A stretch of 64,000 nucleotides of DNA from Pectobacterium carotovorum (GCF_033898505.1 NZ_JAXAFK010000002.1:124001-188000), one strand, 5' to 3'. Shown: positions 49,998 through 60,014, counted from the first letter of the stretch. Notes: generated by a model not told the origin, from the letters alone. Numbers and translations are program-made.

Positions 49998-52361
49998 ATG
50001 TCTAACACTAACTTCTCTCAGACGGCTGCCTTTATCTGGTCCGTTGCTGATTTGCTTCGTGGTGATTTCAAACAATCCCAATATGGGCGCGTGATTCTGC
50101 CTTTTACTCTCCTACGTCGGCTTGAGTGTGTGTTAGTCGCGAGTAAAGAGGCGGTGTTAGCAGAAGTCGAAAAGCTGAAGGCTAGACCGCTGCCAGAAGA
50201 AGGACGAGATAAGTTTCTGTTACGTGCTACCAATGGTCTGTCGTTCTTTAATACCTCGCCGATGGATCTCGGCAAGATGGGTCAGAACGACATTAAGGCG
50301 AATCTGGAGAATTACGTTCAGTGTTTCTCAAAGGATGCGCGTGAAATCTTTGAACACTTCAAATTCAGTGAGTTCGTTGGCCTGCTGGATGATGCCAACC
50401 TGCTGTTCAAAATCGTCAAAAAATTTGCCACCACAGATCTAAGCCCGAAGGCTATTTCCAACCATGAAATGGGGCTGGTGTTTGAAGAGCTGATTCGTCG
50501 TTTTGCGGAAAGTTCAAATGAGACTGCCGGGGAACACTTTACTCCACGCGATATCGTGCGTTTAACGACCTCACTGGTGTTTATGGAGGATGATGAAGCG
50601 TTGTCTAAAGACGGCATCATTCGTACCATTTACGACCCGACTGCGGGAACGGGCGGCTTCCTCTCTTCCGGCATGGAATACGTGCATGAGCTTAACCCGA
50701 ATGCGGTAATGCGAGCTTTTGGTCAGGAACTTAACCCAGAGTCTTACGCCATCTGTAAAGCCGATATGCTGATTAAAGGACAGGATGTTAGCCGTATCAA
50801 ACTGGGCAACACCCTTTCCAACGATCAGTTACCGCAAGACCAGTTTGACTATATGCTGTCGAACCCGCCGTTCGGTGTGGACTGGAAAAAGATTGAAGGT
50901 GAGATTAACGACGAGCATCAACTGAAAGGCTTTAATGGCCGTTTTGGCCCCGGTTTACCGCGTGTGTCCGATGGTTCTCTATTGTTCCTTCTACATCTGA
51001 TCAGCAAAATGCGTGATACCCATAATCCTGATGGTTCAGTCAGTGATGGTGGGCGTATCGGCATTATCCTCAACGGTTCTCCGCTGTTTACCGGTGGTGC
51101 GGGTAGCGGTGAGAGCGAAATCCGCCGCTATATTCTGGAAGCTGATTTGTTGGAAGGGATTGTCGCGCTGCCGATGGATATGTTCTACAACACGGGGATT
51201 GCGACTTACGTCTGGATTCTGTCGAATAAGAAAGCCGCGGAACGCAAAGGCAAGGTCCAACTGATTGATGGCACCAACCTATGCGGCAAGATGCGTAAGT
51301 CTCTGGGTTCCAAGCGTAACCTGATGGGCGAGGATGATATTAAGCTTATCACCCGCACGTTTGGTGGTTTTGAGGTGGTTGATGCGATTTCTCTTGAAGC
51401 CTTAGGTCTTGAAAAAGCACCGGAGCAAAAATCCAACCGTGGTCGCCAGTCTGCTACGGCTAAAACCGAAGCGCCAAAAACCTTTGCCAGCAAAATCTTC
51501 AATAGTACCGATTTTGGCTACCGTCGCCTGACCATTGAGCGCCCGCTGCGTTTATCCGCACAGATTACAGATGACGCGATCGCTGCTCTGCGCTTTGCAC
51601 CGAAGCCGTTTAACGCGCCGATGGAGCGCCTGTTTGAAGTGTTTTCCGCACAGTGGCAAAGCGATAACTATGGCAATTTTGCAGACATTGAAGTTGAAGC
51701 GCGTGCCATTATCAAAGCGGAATTTGCCGAGCTGAAAGAGAAGCAAATTAAAGACTTGCTCGACAGCAAACTGTGGCTGGCGCAGCGCGAATTAATGGAA
51801 AAAGCTCAGCAGATTCAAACCGTGCTGGGAACTCAAGCGGGTGGCAAAACGCAAGTCAGCAACGACTTTAACCAGTTCCAACTTACCCTGAAAGGGGCGA
51901 TCAAAACCGCAGGCGTTAAGCTCGATACCAAAGAGAACAAGCAGCTTATTGACGCGATCACCACGAAAAACCCAGATGCAGAACCGGTGGTGAAAAAAGT
52001 GCTGAAAGAAGCCGCTCAGCCGCTGTACGGTGCGTTTGAGTATCAAGGCAAAGTGGTGGAATTCGAGCAGGATGGCGATCTGCGTGATAACGAGAATGTG
52101 CCGTTGAATCCAGCGCTCTCTACCAGTGACCTGATCGAGAGCTATTTTAAAGCGGAAGTGCTGCCGCATGTGGCCGATGCTTGGATTAATGCCGATAAGC
52201 GCGATGCCAAAGATGGTGACATTGGCATTGTCGGCTATGAGATTCCGTTTAGCCGCCATTTCTATGTGTATCAACCGCCGCGTCCGCTGGAAGAGATTGA
52301 TGCCGATCTGGATGCGGTCAGCGCCGAGATTATGAAGCTACTACAGGAGGTGCATTCCTGA
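49998..52361 (+). CDS. hsdM: Type I restriction-modification DNA methyltransferase HsdM
   Basis: A 787-residue N6-adenine methyltransferase subunit. An N-terminal HsdM helical domain (residues 1-150) precedes the catalytic N6_Mtase domain. SAM-binding motif I is DPTAGTGGF beginning at D213, and the catalytic NPPF is at 289-292. A long C-terminal region (about 520-787) is extra compared with classic HsdM proteins of roughly 500-530 residues and looks partly helical. It modifies the adenines chosen by HsdS and supplies two subunits to the M2S enzyme. The ATG at 49998 is preferred over longer frames because [22 protein letters not shown] is the family start. It overlaps hsdS in TGATG. Confidence 0.93.
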   Translation: MSNTNFSQTAAFIWSVADLLRGDFKQSQYGRVILPFTLLRRLECVLVASKEAVLAEVEKLKARPLPEEGRDKFLLRATNGLSFFNTSPMDLGKMGQNDIKANLENYVQCFSKDAREIFEHFKFSEFVGLLDDANLLFKIVKKFATTDLSPKAISNHEMGLVFEELIRRFAESSNETAGEHFTPRDIVRLTTSLVFMEDDEALSKDGIIRTIYDPTAGTGGFLSSGMEYVHELNPNAVMRAFGQELNPESYAICKADMLIKGQDVSRIKLGNTLSNDQLPQDQFDYMLSNPPFGVDWKKIEGEINDEHQLKGFNGRFGPGLPRVSDGSLLFLLHLISKMRDTHNPDGSVSDGGRIGIILNGSPLFTGGAGSGESEIRRYILEADLLEGIVALPMDMFYNTGIATYVWILSNKKAAERKGKVQLIDGTNLCGKMRKSLGSKRNLMGEDDIKLITRTFGGFEVVDAISLEALGLEKAPEQKSNRGRQSATAKTEAPKTFASKIFNSTDFGYRRLTIERPLRLSAQITDDAIAALRFAPKPFNAPMERLFEVFSAQWQSDNYGNFADIEVEARAIIKAEFAELKEKQIKDLLDSKLWLAQRELMEKAQQIQTVLGTQAGGKTQVSNDFNQFQLTLKGAIKTAGVKLDTKENKQLIDAITTKNPDAEPVVKKVLKEAAQPLYGAFEYQGKVVEFEQDGDLRDNENVPLNPALSTSDLIESYFKAEVLPHVADAWINADKRDAKDGDIGIVGYEIPFSRHFYVYQPPRPLEEIDADLDAVSAEIMKLLQEVHS

Positions 52362-53731
52362 TGGCTAAATATAAGGCGTATCCGGAGTATAAAGAGACGC
52401 GGCTTGGTTGGTTAGCGGAGATTCCCGCCCACTGGGATGCGAAAAAATTAAAATATTTAGGGCAGGCAATTATAGGGTTAACCTATTCGCCTGATGATGT
52501 TGTTAATGAGGCTGAGGGAACTCTAGTTTTACGTTCTTCTAATGTTCAAAATGGGAATCTAGATTTTTCAGATAATGTGTATGTAACGAAAAAAATCCCA
52601 TTCCAACTTAAGGTCAAAGAAAATGATATTCTTATATGTGCACGAAATGGTAGTCGAGCACTAATTGGGAAAAATGCAAGAATAACCAAAGAAGCTGAAG
52701 GGATGTCCTTCGGTGCTTTTATGTCAATATTCCGTAGTCACTATAATAATTATCTATCCAAGGTCTTCAATTCTGCGTTATTCGAATATCAGTCAGGCTC
52801 TTTCTTAACAGCAACGATAAATCAGCTCACTACCTCTAATTTGAATAGTTTCGAAATACCACTTCCGCCAAAAGAAGAGCGAGATCATATCGTTCACTTT
52901 CTGGAGCACGAAACTGCAAAAATCGATAACCTGATCGAGAAACAGCAGCAACTGATTGAAATGATAAAAGAAAAACGTCAGGCAGTGATTAGCCATGCCG
53001 TTACCAAAGGGTTAAATCCTGATGTGCCAATGAAAGATTCTGGCGTTGAATGGTTGGGAGAAGTGCCAGATCATTGGGATAAAATAAAACTAAAACATAT
53101 CACAAGAAAAATAATTGATGCTGAACATAAAACGGCACCGTATTTTGATGATGGTGAGTATTTGGTTTGCCGTACAACAAATGTTAAAAATGGTAAATTA
53201 TATTTAGAAGGCGGTTTATATACAGACCAGAATACTTACAATGAATGGATTAAAAGAGGGAAGCCAGAGTCTGGAGATATATTATTTACTAGAGAGGCTC
53301 CAGCAGGGGAGGCATGTGTTTATTCTGGAGATATTCCTCTTTGTTTAGGACAGAGGATGGTTTTATTTAAACTAGAAAAAAACAGAGTTGTTCCTGAGTT
53401 TGTTTTACATTCAATTTATTCAGGCCTATCTGACGATTTTGTTAAGCAACTATCTCAGGGAAGCACAGTTTCTCATTTTAATATGTCTGATATTCAGAAT
53501 TTGCCTTTATATGAACCACCGCTCTGTGAACAAAAAGAAATAAAAGAATATTTAGAATGTAATTTATCCAAACATGATAACTTGATTGTATCTGCACAAG
53601 ATATGATTTCCCTTATGCAAGAACGCCGCACCGCCCTTATCTCCGCCGCCGTCACGGGCAAAATCGACGTGCGCGGTTGGGTTGCACCTGACACGCAGGA
53701 CATTGAGGAATCACAGGAGGTGAACGCATGA
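52361..53731 (+). CDS. hsdS: Type I restriction-modification specificity subunit HsdS
   Basis: A 456-residue DNA-sequence specificity subunit with two target-recognition domains (about residues 20-160 and 240-390). Each half begins with a similar WL.E.P.HWD..KLK segment (LGWLAEIPAHWDAKKLK and VEWLGEVPDHWDKIKLK). Each ends in a conserved helical spacer (FLEHETAKIDNLIEKQQQLIEMIKEKRQAVISHAVTKG and the matching C-terminal segment). The recognised sequence is unknown. The recognition domains are far more AT-rich than hsdM and hsdR on either side, a sign of domain exchange. It overlaps hsdR by 4 bp. Confidence 0.93.
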   Translation: MAKYKAYPEYKETRLGWLAEIPAHWDAKKLKYLGQAIIGLTYSPDDVVNEAEGTLVLRSSNVQNGNLDFSDNVYVTKKIPFQLKVKENDILICARNGSRALIGKNARITKEAEGMSFGAFMSIFRSHYNNYLSKVFNSALFEYQSGSFLTATINQLTTSNLNSFEIPLPPKEERDHIVHFLEHETAKIDNLIEKQQQLIEMIKEKRQAVISHAVTKGLNPDVPMKDSGVEWLGEVPDHWDKIKLKHITRKIIDAEHKTAPYFDDGEYLVCRTTNVKNGKLYLEGGLYTDQNTYNEWIKRGKPESGDILFTREAPAGEACVYSGDIPLCLGQRMVLFKLEKNRVVPEFVLHSIYSGLSDDFVKQLSQGSTVSHFNMSDIQNLPLYEPPLCEQKEIKEYLECNLSKHDNLIVSAQDMISLMQERRTALISAAVTGKIDVRGWVAPDTQDIEESQEVNA

Positions 53732-56700
53732 GCATGGACTCCACCAAAGAAGCGATCTTCCAGAGTGAAATGATTGCACAGATGGTTGAACATGGCTGGA
53801 TTGTCGGCAAAGGTGATGGCTATGACCGTGAACGTGCGCTGTATTCGCAAGATGTGCTGACCTTCGTTAAAACGACTCAACCGCAGGAGTGGGAAAAGCT
53901 GGTTAAGGTTTTCCCTACCGATACCGAGCGCCATTTCCTCGATGCGCTGGTGGTACAGCTTAAAAAAGCCGATAGTAACGCCACCGATAAACTCTCGCGC
54001 ACCTACGGTACGTTGGGTGTATTGCGTAATGCGCTAAAAATCCGCAATGCGCGTTTTACGCTATGCCAGTTTAAACCCGAGCACAATTTAAACCCGGAAA
54101 CGCTGGCGCGTTATCAGCAGAATATCTGCCGTATTGTGCCGGAACTGGTTTATAGCCCGTATGCTACTAAAACGGCGTTTGAAGAAACGGGCTTAAAAGC
54201 TAAAAAATGGCGTATCGATCTGGTGCTGTTTGTTAACGGCCTGCCGGTGGCGACGCTTGAGCTGAAATCCGAATTCAAACAGGCGGTACAAAACGCGATT
54301 AAGCAATATAAGAAAACGCGTTTGCCGAAAGACCCGTTAACCAATAAACCTGAACCGCTGCTGACCTTTAAACGCGGGGCGCTGGTGCACTTTGCCGTCA
54401 GCCAGTATGACGTGTTTATGGCGACGAAATTAGCCGGTGATGACACCTTCTTCCTGCCCTTTAATAAAGGTACGGCGGACGGCGGTGCAGGGAATGTCAT
54501 TCCTGAAAATGAAAACGAGTACGCCACCAGCTACCTGTGGAATGAGGTGCTGCTGCCGGACAATTTGCTAAACATTCTCGCGCGTTTTGTGCATTTGCAA
54601 ATTGAAGAGAAAGAAGACTGGAACGGGCTGAAGGTTAAAAAAGAGAGTTTAATTTTCCCTCGTTATCACCAGTGGGATGTGGTGAATAAACTGATTCACG
54701 CTGCCACGAAAGAAGGCACCGGTAATAAATACCTTATTCAGCACAGCGCCGGTTCCGGTAAGTCCAATTCGATTGCCTGGACCGCACACCAGCTTTCTAC
54801 ACTTTATGATGATAAGGGGGAAAAGCAGTTCCACTCGGTGATTGTTGTTACCGACCGAACGGTATTAGACGACCAGCTTCAGGATACTATCTACCAGTTT
54901 GAGCATCAGGACGGCGTGGTCGGGCGCATTAATAATAAAGAAGGCGACGGCTCTAAATCAGAAAAACTTGCCAGTGCGCTGGAAAACTCACAGCCGATTA
55001 TTATCGTTACCATCCAGACCTTCCCGTTTGTGCTCAAGGCCATCGAAAACAGCGTCAGCCTTAAGCAACGAAAATATGCGGTAATTGCGGATGAAGCGCA
55101 CTCTTCCCAAAGTGGTTCCACGGCGCGTCAGTTAAAAGAAGTGCTGATGACAGAAGAATCGGATGACGATGTGGTGTTGTCGTCGGAAGATATTTTGGAT
55201 GCCACCGTTGCCGCGCGAAAAGGCAGTAATAATCTTAATTTTTATGCGTTTACCGCCACGCCAAAAGCCAAAACGCTGGAGCTATTTGGCCGTCGACCTC
55301 ATCCGCTTGAACCCGCATCCAAGACTAATAAGCCGGAAGCATTCCACGTTTATTCGATGCGCCAGGCGATTGAAGAAGGCTTTATTCTTGATGTGCTGAA
55401 GAATTACACCAACTACAAAGTGGCGTATAAGCTGTTGCAAAAGCTGGACGATCCTGACCGGGAAGTGGACAGTAAAAAAGCTAAAATTAAGCTGAACCAG
55501 TGGGTTACGCTGCATGAACATAACGTCTCGCAAAAAGTAAAAGTGATTGTCGAGCACTACCGAAAACATGTCATGCATTTACTCGGCGGACAGGCGAAGG
55601 CCATGGTCGTGACCAGTTCGCGTAAAGCGGCGGTGCGCTACAAGCTGGCGTTTGATAAGTATATTGCTGCGAACCACTACCAGAAAATTAACGCCATGGT
55701 GGCGTTTTCAGGTGAAGTGGAATTTGTTGAAAGCGATCAAAATAGTCTTGCGTTGTTAAACAAGAAATTCACCGAAATCAATATGAATCCGGGGCTGAAA
55801 GGCCGGGATATGCGCAAAGCCTTTGATAGTGATGATTATCAGGTCATGCTGGTTGCGAATAAATTCCAGACGGGGTTTGACCAGCCAAAGTTGTGTGCCA
55901 TGTATGTGGATAAGCCGCTTGGCGGGGTGGAGTGCGTGCAAACACTCTCACGCCTAAACCGTATCTACCCGAGTAAAGCGCAGTCCGGCACCTTCGTGCT
56001 CGATTTCTACAATGACCCGGATGATATTCTGGGGGCTTTCCAGCCTTACTATCAGACTGCCGAGCTGACAGATGTTAGCGACCCGCAGTTAGTCTTCGAG
56101 CTATTTGAGAAGCTCCGCGCCAGCGGTATTTTCCTGTGGAATGAGGTTGAACAATTCTGCGAAGCGTTCTTTACCAAAAATAAATCCAACGCGGCAATTA
56201 GTAATATTTGTAAACCCGCTGTTGAGCGCTGGAAAAAACGCTATACCTCGGCCATTGATGCCTATGTGTTGGCGAAAGAAATTTTTGAACGTACGAAGAA
56301 AACTAACGATGTAGTGCTGATTACCAATGCTGAAAATAGCTTTAAAAGCTGTAAGCAAGAGAAAGACAAGCTGGATATCTTCAAGAAAGATCTCGGCAGC
56401 TTTGTCCGTTTCTACGAGTTTATGTCACAAATCGTTGAGTACGATGATAAAGAACTAGAGAAGCTCAGCCTGTTTGCCCGCCATCTACGGCCAATGCTGC
56501 ATGAACAGAATGTTGAAGAAGATGAGATTGATTTAAGTAATGTGGAAATGAGCCATTACCGCTTATCAAAAATTCATGAGCAACATCTGAAACTTCAGGA
56601 AGATGCCGAAGAATACAAAATAAAGCCGGGCAATGACATTGGTACTGCCAAGCCGAAGGATAAGAAAGAAGAATTTCTGTCACATATTCTGGCGCGCCTT

Positions 56701-56976
56701 AACGAGCTGTTTATTACGGATAATCTGACCGATAAAGACATGATTAATTATGCTTTTAGCGTGCGTGACAAGTTATCGGAAAATCAGGCGGTGATGACGC
56801 AGATTGCGAATAACACGCGCGAACAGGCCATGCTGGGGGATTTCCCTAAAGCGATTGATGACGCGGTGTTGGACAGCAATGACGCGCAGCAGGAGATGAT
56901 GATGCAATATCTGTCTAATCCTGAACTGGCAAAAGGGTTTGCCCGGGTGGTGTTTGATATGTTGAAAGGGGCTTGA
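53728..56976 (+). CDS. hsdR: Type I restriction endonuclease subunit HsdR
   Basis: A 1082-residue motor and nuclease subunit. The N-terminal PD-(D/E)xK nuclease has D164 and E178-L-K180. Two RecA-like helicase domains follow, with Walker A GSGKS beginning near residue 342 and DEAH at D455-H458. A later helicase motif region, LVANKFQTGFDQPKL (about 708), and a C-terminal helical domain complete it. It translocates and cleaves unmodified DNA when bound to M2S. The ATG lies inside the hsdS stop. The frame is intact, so the system is probably functional. Confidence 0.95.
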   Translation: MSMDSTKEAIFQSEMIAQMVEHGWIVGKGDGYDRERALYSQDVLTFVKTTQPQEWEKLVKVFPTDTERHFLDALVVQLKKADSNATDKLSRTYGTLGVLRNALKIRNARFTLCQFKPEHNLNPETLARYQQNICRIVPELVYSPYATKTAFEETGLKAKKWRIDLVLFVNGLPVATLELKSEFKQAVQNAIKQYKKTRLPKDPLTNKPEPLLTFKRGALVHFAVSQYDVFMATKLAGDDTFFLPFNKGTADGGAGNVIPENENEYATSYLWNEVLLPDNLLNILARFVHLQIEEKEDWNGLKVKKESLIFPRYHQWDVVNKLIHAATKEGTGNKYLIQHSAGSGKSNSIAWTAHQLSTLYDDKGEKQFHSVIVVTDRTVLDDQLQDTIYQFEHQDGVVGRINNKEGDGSKSEKLASALENSQPIIIVTIQTFPFVLKAIENSVSLKQRKYAVIADEAHSSQSGSTARQLKEVLMTEESDDDVVLSSEDILDATVAARKGSNNLNFYAFTATPKAKTLELFGRRPHPLEPASKTNKPEAFHVYSMRQAIEEGFILDVLKNYTNYKVAYKLLQKLDDPDREVDSKKAKIKLNQWVTLHEHNVSQKVKVIVEHYRKHVMHLLGGQAKAMVVTSSRKAAVRYKLAFDKYIAANHYQKINAMVAFSGEVEFVESDQNSLALLNKKFTEINMNPGLKGRDMRKAFDSDDYQVMLVANKFQTGFDQPKLCAMYVDKPLGGVECVQTLSRLNRIYPSKAQSGTFVLDFYNDPDDILGAFQPYYQTAELTDVSDPQLVFELFEKLRASGIFLWNEVEQFCEAFFTKNKSNAAISNICKPAVERWKKRYTSAIDAYVLAKEIFERTKKTNDVVLITNAENSFKSCKQEKDKLDIFKKDLGSFVRFYEFMSQIVEYDDKELEKLSLFARHLRPMLHEQNVEEDEIDLSNVEMSHYRLSKIHEQHLKLQEDAEEYKIKPGNDIGTAKPKDKKEEFLSHILARLNELFITDNLTDKDMINYAFSVRDKLSENQAVMTQIANNTREQAMLGDFPKAIDDAVLDSNDAQQEMMMQYLSNPELAKGFARVVFDMLKGA

Positions 56977-57033
56977 TTTTTTCACTGACAGGGCATCACC
57001 ATTCAGCCGATGGCGCATAAAAACAGAGGCACC

Positions 57034-58134
57034 ATGACAGATAAACATTTACCTCAAGCCCCAGTCGGTGAATTCATCATGTTTACCAGTCAGGATGGCA
57101 AAATACGTATTGAATGCCGTTTTGAAAACGATACGTTATGGTTATCGCAGGCGATGATCTGCGAATTGTACGGTAAAGCCAAAGCCACCATCAGCGAGCA
57201 TATCAAAAACATCTTTGAAGAAGATGAATTGGATGAAAATTCAGTTGTTCGGTTTTACCGAACAACTGCCAGCGATGGGAAAAGCTATCAGGTTCAGTAC
57301 TTTAATCTGTCATTGGTACTGGCCGTCGGTTACCGCGTCCGTTCAACCCGGGGCACCCAGTTCCGCCAGTGGGCCACGCAAACCTTGCAGGAATACCTGA
57401 TTAAAGGCTTTGTGATGGACGATGAGCGGCTGAAAAATCCGCCGGTCGGCCCGTCGGTGGTGCCCGATTACTTTGGCGAGATGCTGGAACGCATCCGCGA
57501 TATTCGTGCCAGTGAAAGGCGCGTCTATTTACGGGTACGGGAAATTTTTGCTCTCGCAGCGGATTATCAACCCTCACTAAAAGAAACCACGCTTTTTTTC
57601 CAGACTATCCAGACTATCCAGACTATCCAGACTATCCAGACTATCCAGACTATCTAGACTATCTAGAATAAACTGCATTTCGCCTGTACCGGGAAAAAGG
57701 CTGCTGAGCTCATTCACCAACGTGCCGATGCCAGTCTTCCTCATATGGGGCTGACCAGCTTTAAGGGTGATGAAGTGCGTAAAGGGGATGTCACCGTCGC
57801 TAAAAATTATCTCAATAAAAGCGAAGTTGATGAACTGAACCGCGTGGTCAACATGTGGCTGGATTTTGCTGAAGATCAGGCCAGACGTCGGCAGCAGATA
57901 TTTCTACGTGACTGGCAGGAAAAATTAGATCAATTCCTGCAATTCAACGATCGTGATGTATTAAAAGGTGCAGGTACGATCAGTAAGGAAATGGCGGATG
58001 ATATGGCTCAGGCCGAATATGAACAGTTTGCCGAGCAACAGCGCCGTATAAAAGAAGCAGAGGGCGAACGGGATATCACTGAGCTATTACAGTGGCAAGT
58101 CAATCCGAAAACTAAGGATGAGCCAAAATCCTAG
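57034..58134 (+). pseudogene. rhuM: rhuM-like gene interrupted by two in-frame TAG codons
   Basis: A continuous 366-codon frame matches the RhuM virulence-associated family (Salmonella SPI-3 RhuM), often found beside type I restriction genes. FENDTLWLSQAMICELYGKAKATISEHIKNIF (residues 33-64) is the N-terminal DNA-binding-like domain, and VSPFKGDEVRKGD-type sequences follow (here MGLTSFKGDEVRKGDVTVAKNYL). TAG codons at 57655-57657 and 57664-57666 interrupt it, both inside a (CAGACTATC) repeat. The rest of the frame (58134 end) is undamaged, so the lesion is recent. Without suppression the product is a 207-residue N-terminal fragment ending in a QTI repeat. The function of intact RhuM is unproven. 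Confidence 0.85.
57601..57663 (+). repeat. 9-bp tandem repeat within rhuM
   Basis: Six exact CAGACTATC units (57601-57654) are followed by one TAGACTATC (57655-57663) and a trailing TAG. Each unit encodes Gln-Thr-Ile. The array keeps the reading frame because the unit is a multiple of three. Confidence 0.97.
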
Positions 58135-58455
58135 GAAGAATGCAGCGCTAAAATTCCGGCGCTGACATTTCGTTTCACCTGCATTCCGTGACCTCAGGCC
58201 GTGGGGTGCTTTCTGATTAAAGTGCATCCAGATTGCCGTGTGGTTATGTGATTCTGTAGTCCCTCCGGTTTTTAGTACCACCGCCAATGAAGGTCTCCGA
58301 CCAGTTTTTGCCTTGCATAGATAACAGGTGGCACATCACCCAGTGAGCGTATGACATAGCAGGGATGCTGATGTGGTACTTGCCACAGGTAGTGACGCTA
58401 ACAGAATCATGCTATTTTAATAAGTGTTATTAACTTTCATTAAAAGGTGATGCTC
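58135..58455. other. 321-bp gap between rhuM remnant and antitoxin gene
   Basis: No gene is visible in this AT-moderate stretch. It may contain remnants of lost island DNA. The last 40 bases hold the toxin-antitoxin operator. Confidence 0.4.
58417..58433. promoter_or_regulatory. Operator of the toxin-antitoxin pair
   Basis: TTAATAA-GTG-TTATTAA is a perfect palindrome 23 bp upstream of the antitoxin ATG, the expected autoregulation site for a ribbon-helix-helix antitoxin. Confidence 0.7.
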
Positions 58456-58704
58456 ATGGGACAACCAGCGAAACAGACGATCAGTGCTCAGATACCCGCC
58501 GAACTTGCGGCTGCGGTTGAAAGCCTGGCTATTGAACTGGATAGATCCAAAAGTTGGGTGATTAAAGAAGCGTTGACCGCAATGATTGAAGAGAGAGAGC
58601 GGCGGCATCAGCAGATTTTGAAAGGCCTTGCTGATGTCGATGCGGGAAGGGTGGTAAGCCATGCAGATGTGATCGACTTCGCCAACAAACTGAAAAAGTC
58701 ATAA
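58456..58704 (+). CDS. ParD/CopG-type ribbon-helix-helix antitoxin
   Basis: An 82-residue antitoxin. The N-terminal ribbon-helix-helix (residues 6-45; KQTISAQIPAELAAAVESLA) binds DNA, and the C-terminal acidic-basic helix region (about 50-82) is expected to block the toxin. It overlaps no gene but ends 3 bp before the toxin, the usual coupled layout. It represses its own promoter through the palindrome at 58417-58433. The ATG at 58456 is preferred because AAGG lies about 10 bp upstream, although two codons upstream are also possible starts. Confidence 0.82.
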   Translation: MGQPAKQTISAQIPAELAAAVESLAIELDRSKSWVIKEALTAMIEERERRHQQILKGLADVDAGRVVSHADVIDFANKLKKS

Positions 58705-58707
58705 TCA

Positions 58708-58983
58708 ATGAAAATACGTTGGACGCGAAAGGCACAGGATGACCTGGAACGTATTTACGGGTTTGCCAGTCAGTACAGTCGGCAACATGCTGACGAGGTG
58801 TTAGATCGCTTGATCATCGGCACCACGGGGCTTGCTGACCACCCGAGAATCGGCGTATCTCAGGCAAGATATGAACCACGCGAGGTGAGAAAGATCTTGT
58901 TTGATGATTATGAAGTTCACTATGAAATTCAGCACGATACTATTTATATCGTCGATCTTTGGCATACACGAGAAGATCGCTGA
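58708..58983 (+). CDS. ParE/RelE-superfamily toxin
   Basis: A 91-residue toxin of the ParE/RelE fold. MKIRWTRKAQDDLERIYGFASQYSRQHADEVLDRL, then LADHPRIGVSQARYEPREVRKILFDDYEVHYEI, and the C-terminal IYIVDLWHTRED are typical. ParE-type members poison DNA gyrase, whereas RelE-type ones cleave mRNA. The sequence looks more ParE-like, but the target is not provable here. It is directly downstream of its antitoxin by 3 bp and lies within the island, where such modules may stabilise it. Confidence 0.85.
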   Translation: MKIRWTRKAQDDLERIYGFASQYSRQHADEVLDRLIIGTTGLADHPRIGVSQARYEPREVRKILFDDYEVHYEIQHDTIYIVDLWHTREDR

Positions 58984-59130
58984 ATTTTGTTGTCCTTCGA
59001 TAGAAACCCCACCAAACTTTAAAAATTGCTTATCGTAGGAACAGCAAGCTCAATGAATAAGTTGAGTACGTTAGCACTTCTCTCCATCTGTAACCCTGCC
59101 TTTGCTGCTGCACTTGAAGCAACAAGACGA

Positions 59131-59155
59131 AAACACAAAACACTATTTTGTGTTT
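59131..59155. promoter_or_regulatory. Operator upstream of the orphan XRE regulator
   Basis: ACACAAAA (59133-59140) and TTTTGTGT (59146-59153) form a perfect inverted repeat with a 5-bp spacer, extending to AAACACAAAA/TTTTGTGTTT. It is about 55 bp before the regulator ATG. A further half-site (CTGTGTTTT) follows at 59167-59175. Confidence 0.65.
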
Positions 59156-59207
59156 TTTACTCAATACTGTGTTTTAATGGTGTGAATTCTATATGGAGTA
59201 TTGCACT

Positions 59208-60014
59208 ATGCCACAGAATAAGATCAAGCAACTTCGCACCCAGCTATCCATCACTCAACGTGAGCTGGCAGAAAGAGTGGGAACTAGCCAGCAGCAGATT
59301 CAGCGTATAGAGGCTGGTAAAGTTGCCGCCAAACTAGGCTTGGCGCAGGCGATATGCGCTGTTTTGAATAAGCCGTTAAGCGCAGTGTTTCCCGACGGTG
59401 ATGAAGTGCTGAAGGAATTCCGTACCTATCGTAGTCAAACTGATGAAGATTTGAATCATTTTGCAGCCAAAGGCATTGAGATCGATAGCTGTGCTTGGTC
59501 TGTAAAACTCTATCTTAGGGGGCACCAAGATCCGCTCTGGTTAGCGATATCTGCGGCTGATAAACGTCGATTCTATGCTTATTTCCAGGAGAAAACGTAT
59601 CCGGGAGTAGAACGCTTTTTTGTGTTCGACTCAGACCAGTATCGCTATGCGTTAAATACTCGTGAAGTAGTATTTCACCAATTCCTATTTGAACCTGTTG
59701 CCCCCATTTACAGTAATGGAGATGAGAATAGGGATGACGATTTCTATTATAATGTCCACATTACCCTGGAAAATGGTGGCCCGATTATCGGACTGAGTGT
59801 TGAGCCAGATGAACCTGAATCTGAAGATATTGAGGATATAGGTCAGTTAGGCGCATTCTTTGAGATATTGGAGTGTGACCCAGAGACAGCGGAACGTTAT
59901 GTGATCACCGATATGGATGGCGAGGACGCCTTTATCCGCATTGGCTCAATCGCTATGGTGAAGGTTTCGCTTGATGCGTTAGAGCCTGCTGAAGATGGCG
60001 AAGATGAAGTTTAA
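59208..60014 (+). CDS. XRE-family HTH protein with uncharacterised C-terminal domain
   Basis: A 268-residue protein. The N-terminal Cro/C1-type helix-turn-helix (residues 5-58; KQLRTQLSITQRELAERVGTSQQQIQRIEAG) is clear. The remaining 200 residues match no family I can name. They are rich in aromatics and acidic residues (WSVKLYLRGHQDPLWLAISAADKRRF, then VFDSDQYRYALNTREVVFHQFLFEP), and the tail is acidic (EPAEDGEDEV). No toxin or integrase partner is adjacent. A palindromic operator lies upstream, suggesting autoregulation. It sits at the far end of the leuX island. The ATG at 59208 has GGAG about 10 bp upstream, and 59193 is an alternative. Confidence 0.78.
   Translation: MPQNKIKQLRTQLSITQRELAERVGTSQQQIQRIEAGKVAAKLGLAQAICAVLNKPLSAVFPDGDEVLKEFRTYRSQTDEDLNHFAAKGIEIDSCAWSVKLYLRGHQDPLWLAISAADKRRFYAYFQEKTYPGVERFFVFDSDQYRYALNTREVVFHQFLFEPVAPIYSNGDENRDDDFYYNVHITLENGGPIIGLSVEPDEPESEDIEDIGQLGAFFEILECDPETAERYVITDMDGEDAFIRIGSIAMVKVSLDALEPAEDGEDEV

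Noticed and set aside
57601..57663. Tandem 9-bp array considered as a CRISPR or tRNA-like repeat
   Set aside because: Units are contiguous with no spacers and encode a Gln-Thr-Ile run in rhuM, so this is a coding microsatellite.
59026..59310. 94-codon frame overlapping the XRE gene start
   Set aside because: It overlaps the regulator in another frame, has no ribosome-binding site and crosses the operator.
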